From Paenibacillus sp. 32O-W (GTDB lineage: Bacteria; Bacillota; Bacilli; Paenibacillales; NBRC-103111), in NCBI RefSeq assembly GCF_007679495.1, contig NZ_VEGP01000064.1, forward strand, positions 1 to 36,145: a stretch of 36,145 nucleotides of DNA, read 5' to 3'. The position numbers were made by a program, and so were the translations under genes. The notes beneath the pieces were generated by a model. The model ran no database searches. It was given only the letters and a program-made list of their open reading frames with translations, and had not been told where the DNA came from. Of this stretch, positions 1-7,764 are shown one piece after another (the stretch's first letter is position 1; every line of letters begins with the position of its first letter).

Positions 1-91
1 TATTTCCAGATCCTGTAGGGCTAAAAGCGGATACCGTCTAAAGACGGTGGAGTTGAACCTCGCTTTTGGAAGTTAAACTTTCTAATGTGGT

Positions 92-112
92 AAAAAAAGC
101 TCCTAACGGAGC
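92..112 (-). terminator. Rho-independent terminator, minus strand (copy 1)
   Basis: The hairpin has a 5-bp stem, GCTCC (99-103) with GGAGC (108-112), and a four-base loop. Reading the minus strand it is followed by seven T residues (92-98). The same hairpin with its T-run occurs again at 689-710, so this is probably a duplicated terminator block. Confidence 0.55.
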
Positions 113-196
113 CCTGAGGGAAAGCCACAAGTCGCATCCGGGTCGGTAAAGACATCGGAAAGACGAGCAAAAATACATTAAAATTGTCCCTTTTTC

Positions 197-390
197 CAAA
201 AAGAAGGCGAAAGACGCTCAAATGTGCAGGTCTTTTCCACAAAATGGGGCCATTTCGCAAAAATCGCTCAAAAGACCTGCAGTTTTGCTCTAGAATCAGG
301 TAGTGGCGACTTTTCTCCAAAAAGACGTGCATTATCGCTTTAGAATAGGGCACTCCACGTTTTTTTCCAAAAAAGACCTGCAGTTTTGCT
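197..390. repeat. Short repeat array with ~50-bp spacing
   Basis: Units resembling CCAAAAAAGACCTGCAGTTT start at about 271, 321 and 372 on the plus strand, a spacing of 50 and 51 bases. An inverted copy of the core (GCAGGTCTTT) lies at 226-235, and a weak unit begins near 197. Sequence between units also recurs in part (TAGAATMRGG). Units are degenerate and occur in both orientations, so this is not a CRISPR. The core AAAGACCTGC also occurs in hairpins at 3788, 7541 and, in altered form, 18652. Confidence 0.55.
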
Positions 391-570
391 TATCTTTTAC
401 ACCATCCGGTGGACGATCCGGGGTTTTCCAAAAAAGTTCACTATGAAACGAAAAATTCCGGTCTAGCGGTGCTGAAAAATCGCAAACTGGATTTTGGGGC
501 AGCCCCTTGATTGAAAGAAGAGCTATCCGCCAAAACTTTCGGTTTTAAATAAGGAACTAAATAAGCTCTT

Positions 571-690
571 GAAACTTATACTTTCTAAAATGGCAAGGAT
601 AAACGGCTATCGCCGTCCTTAGGACGGGCGCGTTTACCGATGAAATATGAGAACAGGTATAGATGAAAACTTATAATTTCTTATATTTTA
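571..690. repeat. Dispersed intergenic module (copy 1)
   Basis: The 26 bases at 595-620, beginning AAGGATAAACGGCTATCGCC, are identical to 12230-12255. After a variable part containing a GGACG hairpin arm, both copies continue with GATGAA, then an ACTTATA-TTTCT-ATATTT block, then A-rich sequence and a hairpin. The conserved part can fold in two mutually exclusive ways: ACGGC with GCCGT, or CCGTCCT with AGGACGG. No protein is encoded. It looks like a dispersed repeat associated with gene ends. Confidence 0.5.
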
Positions 691-710
691 AAAAAAGCTC
701 CTAACGGAGC
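689..710 (-). terminator. Rho-independent terminator downstream of the ribokinase gene
   Basis: The stem GCTCC (697-701) with GGAGC (706-710) has the loop TAAC. On the minus strand it is followed by a run of eight T residues (689-696). It sits about 170 bases past the stop of the ribokinase-like gene and is in the right orientation to end that transcript. It is a near-exact copy of the hairpin at 92-112. Confidence 0.65.
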
Positions 711-878
711 CTCTTCGAAGACGAATAACCCGATTTTAAAGGTGGCTTTTTATGCCAATTAGAAAGTTGTTCCATTTTAATACTTTAATGAACTTAAACT
801 TTTCTAATGTGGTAACAAATGCCGGCAATAGTGCAGGCTCCGGGAAAAATGCGATTGAAATTTGAAACTCGTGAGTCA

Positions 879-1769
879 TCATCTCTCACGGAGCAGACTC
901 TCCACTTCATTCCGGTAGGGCATTCCGCTTTGCGCACCACGTTTCGTCACCGAAAGCCCTGCTGCCGTATTGGCGAACAAAATACTATCATGCAAATTCC
1001 TTCCTTCCGCAAGCGCTGTGGCCAGTGCTCCCGTGAAAGTGTCGCCGGAGCCCGTCGTATCGACAGGCGTCACTTCAATACAAGGTATGTTTACCATCTG
1101 GTCGCCGTCATGATAAGAGACTCCCTTATCTCCAAGCGTGATGATCAGCTTGTTGGGATAGGCCTGCAGTATTTCATCAATCGACCCATTCGTATCCAAC
1201 AGCGCTTGGAATTCATGCCCATTAGGTGTTAAATAAGTGATTTTGTCGATGATCGTCTGGCTTAACTTGGCGGCAGGCGCCGGATCGACAATGATGATCT
1301 TGCCGTGCCGGTGAAGGATAGGAATGATGAAATCCATGATTTCCAGCGGCGTTTCGAACTGGAATACGATGACATCGAAGATCAAGAGCTCCTTAGTCAT
1401 CCTCTGCATATAATTCACATCCGTGGAGCGATTCGCACCCGGAACTACGATGATCCGGTTATCTCCGCCGCACAATTCGACAAAGGCGACGCCTGTTGGC
1501 TTATCCTTCACAAGATTTAGGTGGCCCAGATCAACTCTCTCTTTCAGCAAATGTTCCCGGATGGCGCGACCGTTCTCGTCCTCCCCTAACGAACCGAACA
1601 TGGTCACATCGCCACCCAGTCTGGACGCAGCCACCGCCTGGTTAGCGCCTTTTCCTCCGGGGGAGCGGAAGAAGTGATTGCCGAGAACCGTCTCCCCCAT
1701 CTTGGGAAGTACATCGGTTTCGATGAAATAATCCATGTTAAGGCTTCCAACTACCGCAATTTTTCCCAT
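879..1769 (-). CDS. rbsK: Ribokinase-like PfkB-family sugar kinase
   Basis: This is a 296-residue PfkB carbohydrate kinase, the usual size for ribokinase, which phosphorylates ribose to ribose 5-phosphate with ATP in the cytoplasm. Seen in the sequence: an N-terminal VVGSLNMDY strand, the first PfkB signature around GGKGANQAVAASRLGG (about residues 39-54), and the second signature DTTGSGDTFTGAL near residues 237-249, whose last Asp (about 243) would be the catalytic base. I chose the ATG at 1769 because GGATGGAG lies 9 bases upstream; upstream in-frame starts lack a site. It is transcribed away from the binding-protein operon and ends before a terminator at 689-710. Ribose specificity is inferred from overall resemblance; another sugar or nucleoside substrate is possible. 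No ribose transporter lies beside it. Confidence 0.85.
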   Translation of the reverse strand: MGKIAVVGSLNMDYFIETDVLPKMGETVLGNHFFRSPGGKGANQAVAASRLGGDVTMFGSLGEDENGRAIREHLLKERVDLGHLNLVKDKPTGVAFVELCGGDNRIIVVPGANRSTDVNYMQRMTKELLIFDVIVFQFETPLEIMDFIIPILHRHGKIIIVDPAPAAKLSQTIIDKITYLTPNGHEFQALLDTNGSIDEILQAYPNKLIITLGDKGVSYHDGDQMVNIPCIEVTPVDTTGSGDTFTGALATALAEGRNLHDSILFANTAAGLSVTKRGAQSGMPYRNEVESLLRER

Positions 1770-1848
1770 AGTATCTGTCTCCATCCTATTCAATGATTAT
1801 CTTCATCAGCATTGTTACCCACCTGGAGTACTTATCACTCTTGCGAAG

Positions 1849-1932
1849 CTTGCAAACATTGCGGGAAGAAGCAGTCTTCCATTGACGTTATAAATTCTTC
1901 CTTATTCTAGACCAATCCATTGAACGATTCAA
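1849..1932. promoter_or_regulatory. Possible operator palindromes between ribokinase gene and operon 1
   Basis: Two short dyads lie in the divergent intergenic region. TTGAACGATTCAA (1920-1932) is a perfect 5-bp inverted repeat around CGA, and TTGCGAAGCTTGCAA (1849-1863) is an imperfect one. Their position upstream of the operon 1 promoter would suit a repressor or activator, but no regulator gene is adjacent and neither matches a consensus I can name with confidence. Confidence 0.25.
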
Positions 1933-1993
1933 CGCCGGTAAGCTGCAGCTTGTGGACACCTCCGCGATTGAAATAATATTTCATAGAATGCCA

Positions 1994-2022
1994 TTGACCG
2001 CGGAAATAAAATATGTTATTAT
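1994..2022 (+). promoter_or_regulatory. SigmaA-type promoter for operon 1
   Basis: TTGACC at 1994-1999 and TATTAT at 2017-2022 are separated by 17 bases, close to the sigmaA consensus. It lies 115 bases upstream of the chosen start of the binding-protein gene, with no other good candidate nearer. Confidence 0.55.
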
Positions 2023-2136
2023 TCGCTCAAGCGTACCAAAACATGGCGCCACTCCAATGAATTCAGAGGAGTTTGCCGGAAATTGGACCCGCCAAACCTG
2101 CTTTTTACATTCGAAATCAGGGAGGTCATCGCAAGT

Positions 2137-3747
2137 ATGTTGAAGAAGAAATCCGCAGTTATCAGTCTTGCATCTATCATGTTTATGTCAGCGCTTACAG
2201 GGTGTAACACCAAGACTAACAGCAGTGAGCCTTCCTCGTCGCCGACAAGCACCAGCCCAAGCCCGGATGCGGCAACACCCGGGAAAACGGAAGAACCGCT
2301 CAAGTTTAAAGTCTTCTATTCGGACAACGCCACTCTCCCCTTCCAGAAGGACTGGCTGGTGATCAAGGAAGTGGAGAAACGCTTCAACGTCGATATCGAC
2401 TTTGAAGTGATTCCGATCGCGGACTATCAGACGAAGGTCTCTCTTGCCCTTAACACAGGCAACAATGCTCCGGATGTGATCCTGTATCAATCCACCAAAG
2501 GGGAGAATGCTTCTCTGGCCCTGAACGGCGCCATCGTCCCTATCAGCGATTATTCCGATTGGACACCCAATTTCAATGCCCGCGTCAAGGAGTTCGGTCT
2601 CGAGAAGGAAGTCGATGCCCTCAAGCTGAAGGACGGCAAGAGGTACTACCTGCCATCGCTTTATGACAAGCCCTTCTATGATGGCGGTCTCATCATGAGA
2701 GAGGATCTGCTGGCCAAATACCAGCTGGATGCGCCCAAGACGTTCGATGATCTGTATACTGTTCTGAAGAAATTCAAGGAAGAGAACCCGGATTCCTATC
2801 CGCTGACGATTCTCGCCGGACCTCGGGTTCTGTACCGGATGACGATGCCTTCCTTCGGCATCAGTGTCGGCAAGAACGGTGCTTCCGGCACGAATACGCT
2901 AAGCTGGGATTACGATAAGCAAACCTACTTCCCCGGCGCCATCAGCGACGAATACAAGGAATATATGAAGTTCTTCTCCAAGCTGTACGCGGAAGGCCTG
3001 CTGGATCCGGAAATGGCTGATCCGATCGACGGAGACAAGTGGTCCCAGAAGCTGGCCACCGGTAAATCCTTCGCCACCTATGCGTATTACGACCAGATCG
3101 GCGGCGTAGAAAGTGCAGCAACTGAGCCCGGGTTCAAATTGCAGATGTATCCTCCTCTAGAAGGTCCTGCAGGGGCGCACCATCAGCCGAAGAGCAGCAC
3201 CGGCAGCGGAATTTTGTTCCCTAAGAAGACGGCGGACCGTCCGGACTTCGAACGTCTGGTGAAGGCCATCGACGAAATTTTCTATTCCGAGGAAGGTGCT
3301 AAAATATGGTGCCTCGGTGTCGAAGGACAAACCTACACGATGGATGGCGATAAGATCAAGTACGCCGACGAAATTGTTAATTCGCCTAACGGTATCTATA
3401 AGGAAATGCAGTTGAAGTATGGCGCCGGGTCCGATGTTACCCAGATGGTTTGGGTGAACGCGCGGGAGATGACGAAATACGATGAAAATTACAGTCAGAT
3501 CAATGCCACGGTAGCTGCCATGGACAACGCGATTCAAAGCATTCCCCCGACACCGATGTTTGACGATATGACGGCGGAGGAAGCCAGTTCACTTCAGACT
3601 CCTCTTTCCGATACATTTGAAGTCTGGGCGGACGGATTCCTGACCGGCAAGAAGAACCTGGATAAAGATTGGGATCAATATGTCAAGGAAATGAAAAATT
3701 TGCAGATTGAACGCTTCACCCAGCTATATAACGATAATTTGAAATAA
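2137..3747 (+). CDS. Sugar ABC transporter substrate-binding lipoprotein (operon 1)
   Basis: This is an extracellular family-1 type solute-binding protein of about 536 residues, the first gene of an importer operon. It has a lipoprotein signal: basic MLKKK, a hydrophobic stretch, then the lipobox LTGC with the lipidated Cys at residue 23. A Ser/Thr/Pro-rich linker of about 25 residues follows, then the binding domain. The start at ATG 2137 is preceded by GGGAGG; an in-frame ATG at 2083 would put 18 residues before the signal and is unlikely. The long size is typical of LplA-like proteins paired with LplB/YtcP permeases, which bind oligosaccharides. The ligand cannot be read from sequence; murQ downstream suggests an amino sugar. 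A stem-loop follows the stop. Confidence 0.9.
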   Translation: MLKKKSAVISLASIMFMSALTGCNTKTNSSEPSSSPTSTSPSPDAATPGKTEEPLKFKVFYSDNATLPFQKDWLVIKEVEKRFNVDIDFEVIPIADYQTKVSLALNTGNNAPDVILYQSTKGENASLALNGAIVPISDYSDWTPNFNARVKEFGLEKEVDALKLKDGKRYYLPSLYDKPFYDGGLIMREDLLAKYQLDAPKTFDDLYTVLKKFKEENPDSYPLTILAGPRVLYRMTMPSFGISVGKNGASGTNTLSWDYDKQTYFPGAISDEYKEYMKFFSKLYAEGLLDPEMADPIDGDKWSQKLATGKSFATYAYYDQIGGVESAATEPGFKLQMYPPLEGPAGAHHQPKSSTGSGILFPKKTADRPDFERLVKAIDEIFYSEEGAKIWCLGVEGQTYTMDGDKIKYADEIVNSPNGIYKEMQLKYGAGSDVTQMVWVNAREMTKYDENYSQINATVAAMDNAIQSIPPTPMFDDMTAEEASSLQTPLSDTFEVWADGFLTGKKNLDKDWDQYVKEMKNLQIERFTQLYNDNLK

Positions 3748-3787
3748 TTTCTAGGATTCCGGAATTTCCGCTGCAAAAGACTTGAAT

Positions 3788-3847
3788 AAAGACCTGCTGG
3801 GGATCAATGGAGTCACAGGTTGACCGATGTTCTCTCAGCAGGTCTTT
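3788..3847 (+). other. Intercistronic stem-loop after the operon 1 binding-protein gene
   Basis: A perfect 12-bp inverted repeat, AAAGACCTGCTG (3788-3799) with CAGCAGGTCTTT (3836-3847), encloses 36 bases. No long T-run follows, so it is more likely an mRNA-stabilising or partially terminating structure than a full terminator. It would favour binding-protein expression over the permeases. Its arm carries the AAAGACCTGC motif found in the repeat array near the window start. Confidence 0.6.
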
Positions 3848-3905
3848 GCTATTCCGGATATGTGCGCCATTATCGTCTCTCAACCAAGTGAAGAAGGTGA
3901 ATGAT

Positions 3906-4865
3906 ATGACCGATACGACAACTCTCCCGAAATCCACCCGGCAGCTTGAAACCCGCCGTCCTCCTGCGAGGCGCCATTTTCGCCGATACTGGCAGCTCTA
4001 CGTGATGATGATTCTGCCCTTATGCCATTTTTTACTGTTCAAATATGCGCCCCTGATCGGCAACATCCTGGCTTTCCGGCGATACCGCCCGGGGATGGGG
4101 CCGTACGGTTCCGATTGGGTCGGACTGGCCTACTTCGAACGCTTTTTCCAAGACCCGGCATTCTGGCGCGCCTTCTACAATACGATCATACTGTCTTTCG
4201 GGAACATCTTGATCAACTTTCCGATTCCGATCATTTTCGCCCTGCTGCTGCATGAAGTGCGGGCCCCGCGCTTCCGCAAATTTGTGCAAACCGTTTCCTA
4301 CATGCCCCGCTTTATTTCCACGGTGGTGGTCATTGCGATTCTGAGCGAATTGCTTTCTCCGAGCTCCGGTCTTTTAAATCAGCTGCTGGGAAAACTGTTC
4401 GGAATGGAGCCGATCTATTTCGTCAATGAGCCGGAATACTTCCGCCCGATCTATATTCTCAGCGAAACCTGGCAGTACACGGGCTGGACCGCCATCATCT
4501 ATCTGGCCGCCATTACCGGGGTCAATCGGGAGCTCTTTGAAGCGGCGGATATCGACGGGGCCAGCCGGTTCCAGAAGGTCATTTATGTAACCATTCCTTC
4601 GATAATGTCAACGATCATGGTCATGCTGATCCTGAACGTCGGATCGCTCCTGAGTCTCGGCTTCGAGAAGGTGCTTCTGCTGTATACGCCATCCAATGCC
4701 ATGGTGAGCGACATTATTGACACACTCGTCTACCGCACCGGTCTGACCAATCAGAACTACTCTTACGCTACAGCCATCGGATTGTTCAGCGGGATCATCG
4801 GTGTCATCCTTGTCTCCAGCACCAACTGGCTCAGTAGGAAGGCGACCGGCGAAAGCATCTACTAA
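3906..4865 (+). CDS. ABC sugar transporter permease, LplB type (operon 1)
   Basis: A 319-residue integral membrane protein, the first of two permeases that form the channel of a sugar importer. After a basic N-terminus (RRHFRRYWQ) come about six hydrophobic segments, and near the C-terminus is the EAA loop (EAADIDGASRFQKVIYVTIP) that docks the ATPase. The family resemblance is to LplB/PotA-type permeases, which are around 300-320 residues. The start at 3906 follows GAAGGTG; a longer in-frame start at 3807 overlaps the stem-loop and is rejected. It is followed after 18 bases by the second permease. No ATP-binding subunit is encoded in the operon. Confidence 0.9.
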   Translation: MTDTTTLPKSTRQLETRRPPARRHFRRYWQLYVMMILPLCHFLLFKYAPLIGNILAFRRYRPGMGPYGSDWVGLAYFERFFQDPAFWRAFYNTIILSFGNILINFPIPIIFALLLHEVRAPRFRKFVQTVSYMPRFISTVVVIAILSELLSPSSGLLNQLLGKLFGMEPIYFVNEPEYFRPIYILSETWQYTGWTAIIYLAAITGVNRELFEAADIDGASRFQKVIYVTIPSIMSTIMVMLILNVGSLLSLGFEKVLLLYTPSNAMVSDIIDTLVYRTGLTNQNYSYATAIGLFSGIIGVILVSSTNWLSRKATGESIY

Positions 4866-4883
4866 TCGAAAGGAGCGGCCTCC

Positions 4884-5756
4884 ATGCACAAGCAACGAAA
4901 ATTTCGTCCCTTGACGATCGTTGATATGCTCATCTATGCTGTCATGTTTTTCGTTATTTTGATATGCTTCGTCCCGTTTCTCTATATGCTCGCCCTATCC
5001 TTGTCCAGCCCTAATGCAATCATCAACAACGAAGTCACATTACTTCCGGTTGGGCTAAATTTTGAAGCGTATCTCCAAATTTTTAACTACCCTAACTTTT
5101 TCAGGGCATACGGTAATACCATTTTCTATACGGCTGGCGGTACCTTGATCTCTCTATTTCTGAGTTCTCTGTTCGCCTATGCCATGTCCAAGCGTTTTCT
5201 TGTAGGTCATAAGATCGTCATGAAGCTCATTGTATTCTCGATGTTTTTCTCGGGAGGGCTGATTCCGACTTATCTCCTGATTTCCAATCTTCATCTGACC
5301 GGTACGGTATGGGCGATGCTGCTGCCTTTCGCCATTAACCAGTTCAACCTGATAATTCTGATCAACTTCTTCCGGGCTATCCCCTCGGAAATAGAAGAAG
5401 CCGCTATCATCGACGGCTTGAATTATTTCGGGATATTGCGGCGTGTTATTCTGCCGCTGTCCACTCCGGCGCTGGCAACGATCGGTCTGTACACCGCTGT
5501 CTTCTTCTGGAACGACTGGTTCAACGGCTTGATCTATCTCAACACCGACCAGTATCCGGTCATGCTGTTTCTGCGCAACATCGTCAACGGGACGACTATG
5601 GTTGGAGACGGGGCAGGTGCGGCAGACAAGAGCACCATCGCCATGTCCATTAAATCAGCCGTCATTATTACTTCAACGCTGCCCATCATCATTCTGTACC
5701 CTATGCTGCAGCGCTTTTTCGTCGCCGGCTTGACGGTAGGATCCGTCAAGGGCTGA
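4884..5756 (+). CDS. ABC sugar transporter permease, YtcP/CarB type (operon 1)
   Basis: A 290-residue membrane permease and partner of the preceding gene. It shows the family pattern: an N-terminal membrane segment (MLIYAVMFFVILICFVPFLY), a periplasmic-side loop, the FSMFFSGGLIPTYLL stretch characteristic of YtcP-like permeases, the EAA loop (EEAAIIDGLNYFGILRRVIL) near residue 175, and the C-terminal ending in VGSVKG, which recurs at the end of its two homologues in this window. AAAGGAG lies 9 bases before the ATG. The gene is tightly coupled to the upstream permease. Confidence 0.9.
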   Translation: MHKQRKFRPLTIVDMLIYAVMFFVILICFVPFLYMLALSLSSPNAIINNEVTLLPVGLNFEAYLQIFNYPNFFRAYGNTIFYTAGGTLISLFLSSLFAYAMSKRFLVGHKIVMKLIVFSMFFSGGLIPTYLLISNLHLTGTVWAMLLPFAINQFNLIILINFFRAIPSEIEEAAIIDGLNYFGILRRVILPLSTPALATIGLYTAVFFWNDWFNGLIYLNTDQYPVMLFLRNIVNGTTMVGDGAGAADKSTIAMSIKSAVIITSTLPIIILYPMLQRFFVAGLTVGSVKG

Positions 5757-5834
5757 GCCGGCTTAAATTTCAATAATACGCAGAGCGTTAGACGGAATCA
5801 ACCTCTATGCCTCCCAGAAAAGGATGGATGACGA

Positions 5835-6803
5835 ATGACTTCATACTTTGCGCAATTGACAACGGAAATGAATAATCCGGCTACTGCCTGTATCGATGAA
5901 TGCGGAACCCGGGAAATGCTGCTTCTCATGAACGATGAAGATCAGCGGGTTCCCTTATCCGTCCGCGAGGAGATTGATGCCATTGCCGAGGCGGTAGAAT
6001 TGCTGGTTCACTCGCTAAAGAACGGCGGACGGATGTTTTATGTGGGTGCCGGTTCCTCCGGAAGGCTGGGCGTGCTGGACGCCAGCGAATGTCCTCCTAC
6101 CTACGGAACCGATCCCGGGCTGGTCCAGGCTTACATTGCCGGCGGAGATGTCGCTCTCCGCACCGCCGTGGAAGGCTTCGAGGATAATTCGGAGAGCGGA
6201 GCGCAGCTGATTCGGGAGAAGGGTGTCCGTCCGGGCGATGTGGTCATCGGAATCACCGCGAGCGGCTCAACCCCCTTCGTACTGGGCGCCGTTCGCCAAG
6301 CCCGGGAGATTGGAGCCGCGACGGTGGGCGTCGTCACCAACAAAAATTCCCGACTGAGCGAACTGTGCGACATCTGCATCGCTCCCGTTGTCGGACCGGA
6401 AGTAATCTCCGGCTCCACCCGATTGAAAAGCGGCACCGCACAGAAGCTGGTGCTCAATATGCTGACTACCGGCGTTATGATCAAGCTGGGCAAAGTCTAT
6501 AACAATCTGATGGTAGACATGAAAGCCAGCAATAAGAAGCTTTACGACCGCTCCATCCGCATCGTGCGCGAGGTGACCGGAGTCTCCGAGCCGCAGGCTG
6601 CCGAGGCGCTGCAGCAAGCCGGGCTCCATGTGAAGACCGCGATTCTGATGCTGGAGACCGGTACGGATGCCGGAGAAGCGGCAGCACTGTTGAAGAGGCA
6701 CGAAGGCCGGCTCAAGGCGGCGATCCGTGACGTGAGAAGCCGTTCAGCCGCAGGGAACGGGAACCGGGATAGCCTTTCCGATGGTGCCGTGGCGAATGAA
6801 TGA
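5835..6803 (+). CDS. murQ: N-acetylmuramic acid 6-phosphate etherase
   Basis: This cytoplasmic enzyme cleaves the lactyl ether of MurNAc 6-phosphate to give GlcNAc 6-phosphate and D-lactate, a step in cell-wall sugar recycling. The 322-residue protein has the family's SIS fold: GAGSSGRLGVLDASECPPTY near residues 75-94, GITASGSTPFVLGA in the middle, and the signature PEVISGSTRLKSGTAQK near residue 190. The Glu residues in ASECPPT and GPEVISG are expected catalytic or binding positions. The C-terminal helices (EAAEALQQAG-like) and a low-complexity tail follow. AAAAGGATGG precedes the ATG. It lies 78 bases after the permease, in the same operon, which points to import of MurNAc or a muropeptide-derived sugar. 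No MurNAc kinase is visible; the divergent PfkB kinase is not an obvious substitute. Confidence 0.93.
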   Translation: MTSYFAQLTTEMNNPATACIDECGTREMLLLMNDEDQRVPLSVREEIDAIAEAVELLVHSLKNGGRMFYVGAGSSGRLGVLDASECPPTYGTDPGLVQAYIAGGDVALRTAVEGFEDNSESGAQLIREKGVRPGDVVIGITASGSTPFVLGAVRQAREIGAATVGVVTNKNSRLSELCDICIAPVVGPEVISGSTRLKSGTAQKLVLNMLTTGVMIKLGKVYNNLMVDMKASNKKLYDRSIRIVREVTGVSEPQAAEALQQAGLHVKTAILMLETGTDAGEAAALLKRHEGRLKAAIRDVRSRSAAGNGNRDSLSDGAVANE

Positions 6804-6845
6804 TAGAGGCTAACAAATTGATTACCTATTAAGGAGTGAGCTTGA

Positions 6846-7346
6846 ATGGCCGATATGCTTGTCCCATTACTCAATCTGCCTCCACAGGAGGAGCTTCTCT
6901 CCCGGTTGGAACGGGAGGGAATTCGCATTCATCGCGCGCTGGCTCCGGATAAGCACCGGGTCGTCGAATGGGTGGCGGAGCATTCCGGCCGCAATGCTTC
7001 GGGAGAATGCGATGTCAGCTTCTCACGTACCCCGGTTACCTGCTACATAGCCACCCGGGGCGCAGACATCCTCGGCTACGCTTGCTATGAAGCTACCGCG
7101 CCCAATTTCTTCGGCCCCACCCGCGTGCTGGATTCGGAACAGGGCAAAGGTATCGGCAAAGCGCTGCTGCTTAAGTGCCTTCACAGCATGCGGGAAGCCG
7201 GCTATGTCTATGCCATCATCGGCGGCGTAGGGCCCGCCGAATTTTATGAGAAGAGCGTCGGCGCGTTTCTGATTCCGGATTCCACTCCAGGAATATATCG
7301 GGATTTTCTCGGGGCTAAGGCCAGGGCGAGTCAGAACAGCACGTAG
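6846..7346 (+). CDS. GNAT-family N-acetyltransferase
   Basis: A 166-residue single-domain GNAT protein that would transfer an acyl group from acyl-CoA to an amine. The acetyl-CoA binding loop appears as EQGKGIGKALLL near residues 99-110 (motif Q/R-x-x-G-x-G/A), preceded by the strand GYACYEATAPNFFGPTRV and followed by the YVYAIIGGVGPAEFYEK helix region. The start has AAGGAGTGAG upstream. It is the last gene of the operon, 42 bases after murQ and before a likely terminator. The substrate is unknown; an amino sugar or the product of the upstream etherase would fit the context, but that is inference. Confidence 0.85.
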   Translation: MADMLVPLLNLPPQEELLSRLEREGIRIHRALAPDKHRVVEWVAEHSGRNASGECDVSFSRTPVTCYIATRGADILGYACYEATAPNFFGPTRVLDSEQGKGIGKALLLKCLHSMREAGYVYAIIGGVGPAEFYEKSVGAFLIPDSTPGIYRDFLGAKARASQNST

Positions 7347-7457
7347 TCGAGCGGTCCGGCCATTACGTCATGCTTGCAATCCATTCATTCCTATCGAAGC
7401 TCTCCGGTGAACATTGTTCGTCCGATTAGAAGCTTACAAACTATCAGTTTCTTCATG

Positions 7458-7500
7458 GAACCCTGTGCCGTTCTAAAGAGGCGCAGGGTTCTCCCTTTCC
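7458..7500 (+). terminator. Probable terminator of operon 1
   Basis: GAACCCTGTGCC (7458-7469) pairs with GGCGCAGGGTTC (7480-7491) over 12 positions with one G-T pair and a 10-base loop. A pyrimidine-rich TCCCTTTCC follows instead of a clean T-run. It is about 110 bases after the acetyltransferase stop. Confidence 0.55.
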
Positions 7501-7538
7501 CCATAGGATGGTTTCGTACGTGTCCTTATAGCTGCGAC

Positions 7539-7563
7539 AAAAAGACCTGCACTATTGCAGGTC
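7539..7563 (-). terminator. Terminator for the PHP-domain gene
   Basis: A perfect 8-bp stem, GACCTGCA (7544-7551) with TGCAGGTC (7556-7563), has loop CTAT. Read on the minus strand it is followed by five T residues (7539-7543). It would stop minus-strand transcripts from the PHP gene about 200 bases past its stop codon. The arm again matches the AAAGACCTGC repeat family. Confidence 0.6.
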
Positions 7564-7764
7564 CTCCTCGCATTTTAACAATATTAGCGGTTAAGCCGCG
7601 CAGCCTAACGGACTGGGCGGCCTTTTAAAACAAGGTTAACAACAGTCGAAACTACCCCGTATTCAACTTTCCACTGCGGTACCGAATTCATATTGTCCCG
7701 GTAGCAGGCTGTTTTTCGATCAAGCGGCGGCCCTTCCACGCGAACGCTTCCTTACCCCTTACAA

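Larger units (their letters stand above)
1..878. other. Gene-free repeat-rich intergenic region
   Basis: I find no convincing gene here. Open frames in this stretch are short, run through repeats and have no recognisable protein. The region holds a roughly 50-bp-spaced repeat array, two copies of the same minus-strand terminator hairpin, and several copies of a short AT-rich motif related to AAACTTATACTTTCTAATNTGG (near 71-90, 571-592, 667-690 and 790-812). It looks like an accumulation of intergenic repeats downstream of the ribokinase gene. Confidence 0.6.

Noticed and set aside
21-353. 110-codon frame on the minus strand
   Set aside because: It runs through the terminator and repeat array, so its sequence reflects repeats and not a protein family.
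197-390. CRISPR-like regular spacing
   Set aside because: Units are degenerate, occur in both orientations and number only three clear copies; no cas genes are present.
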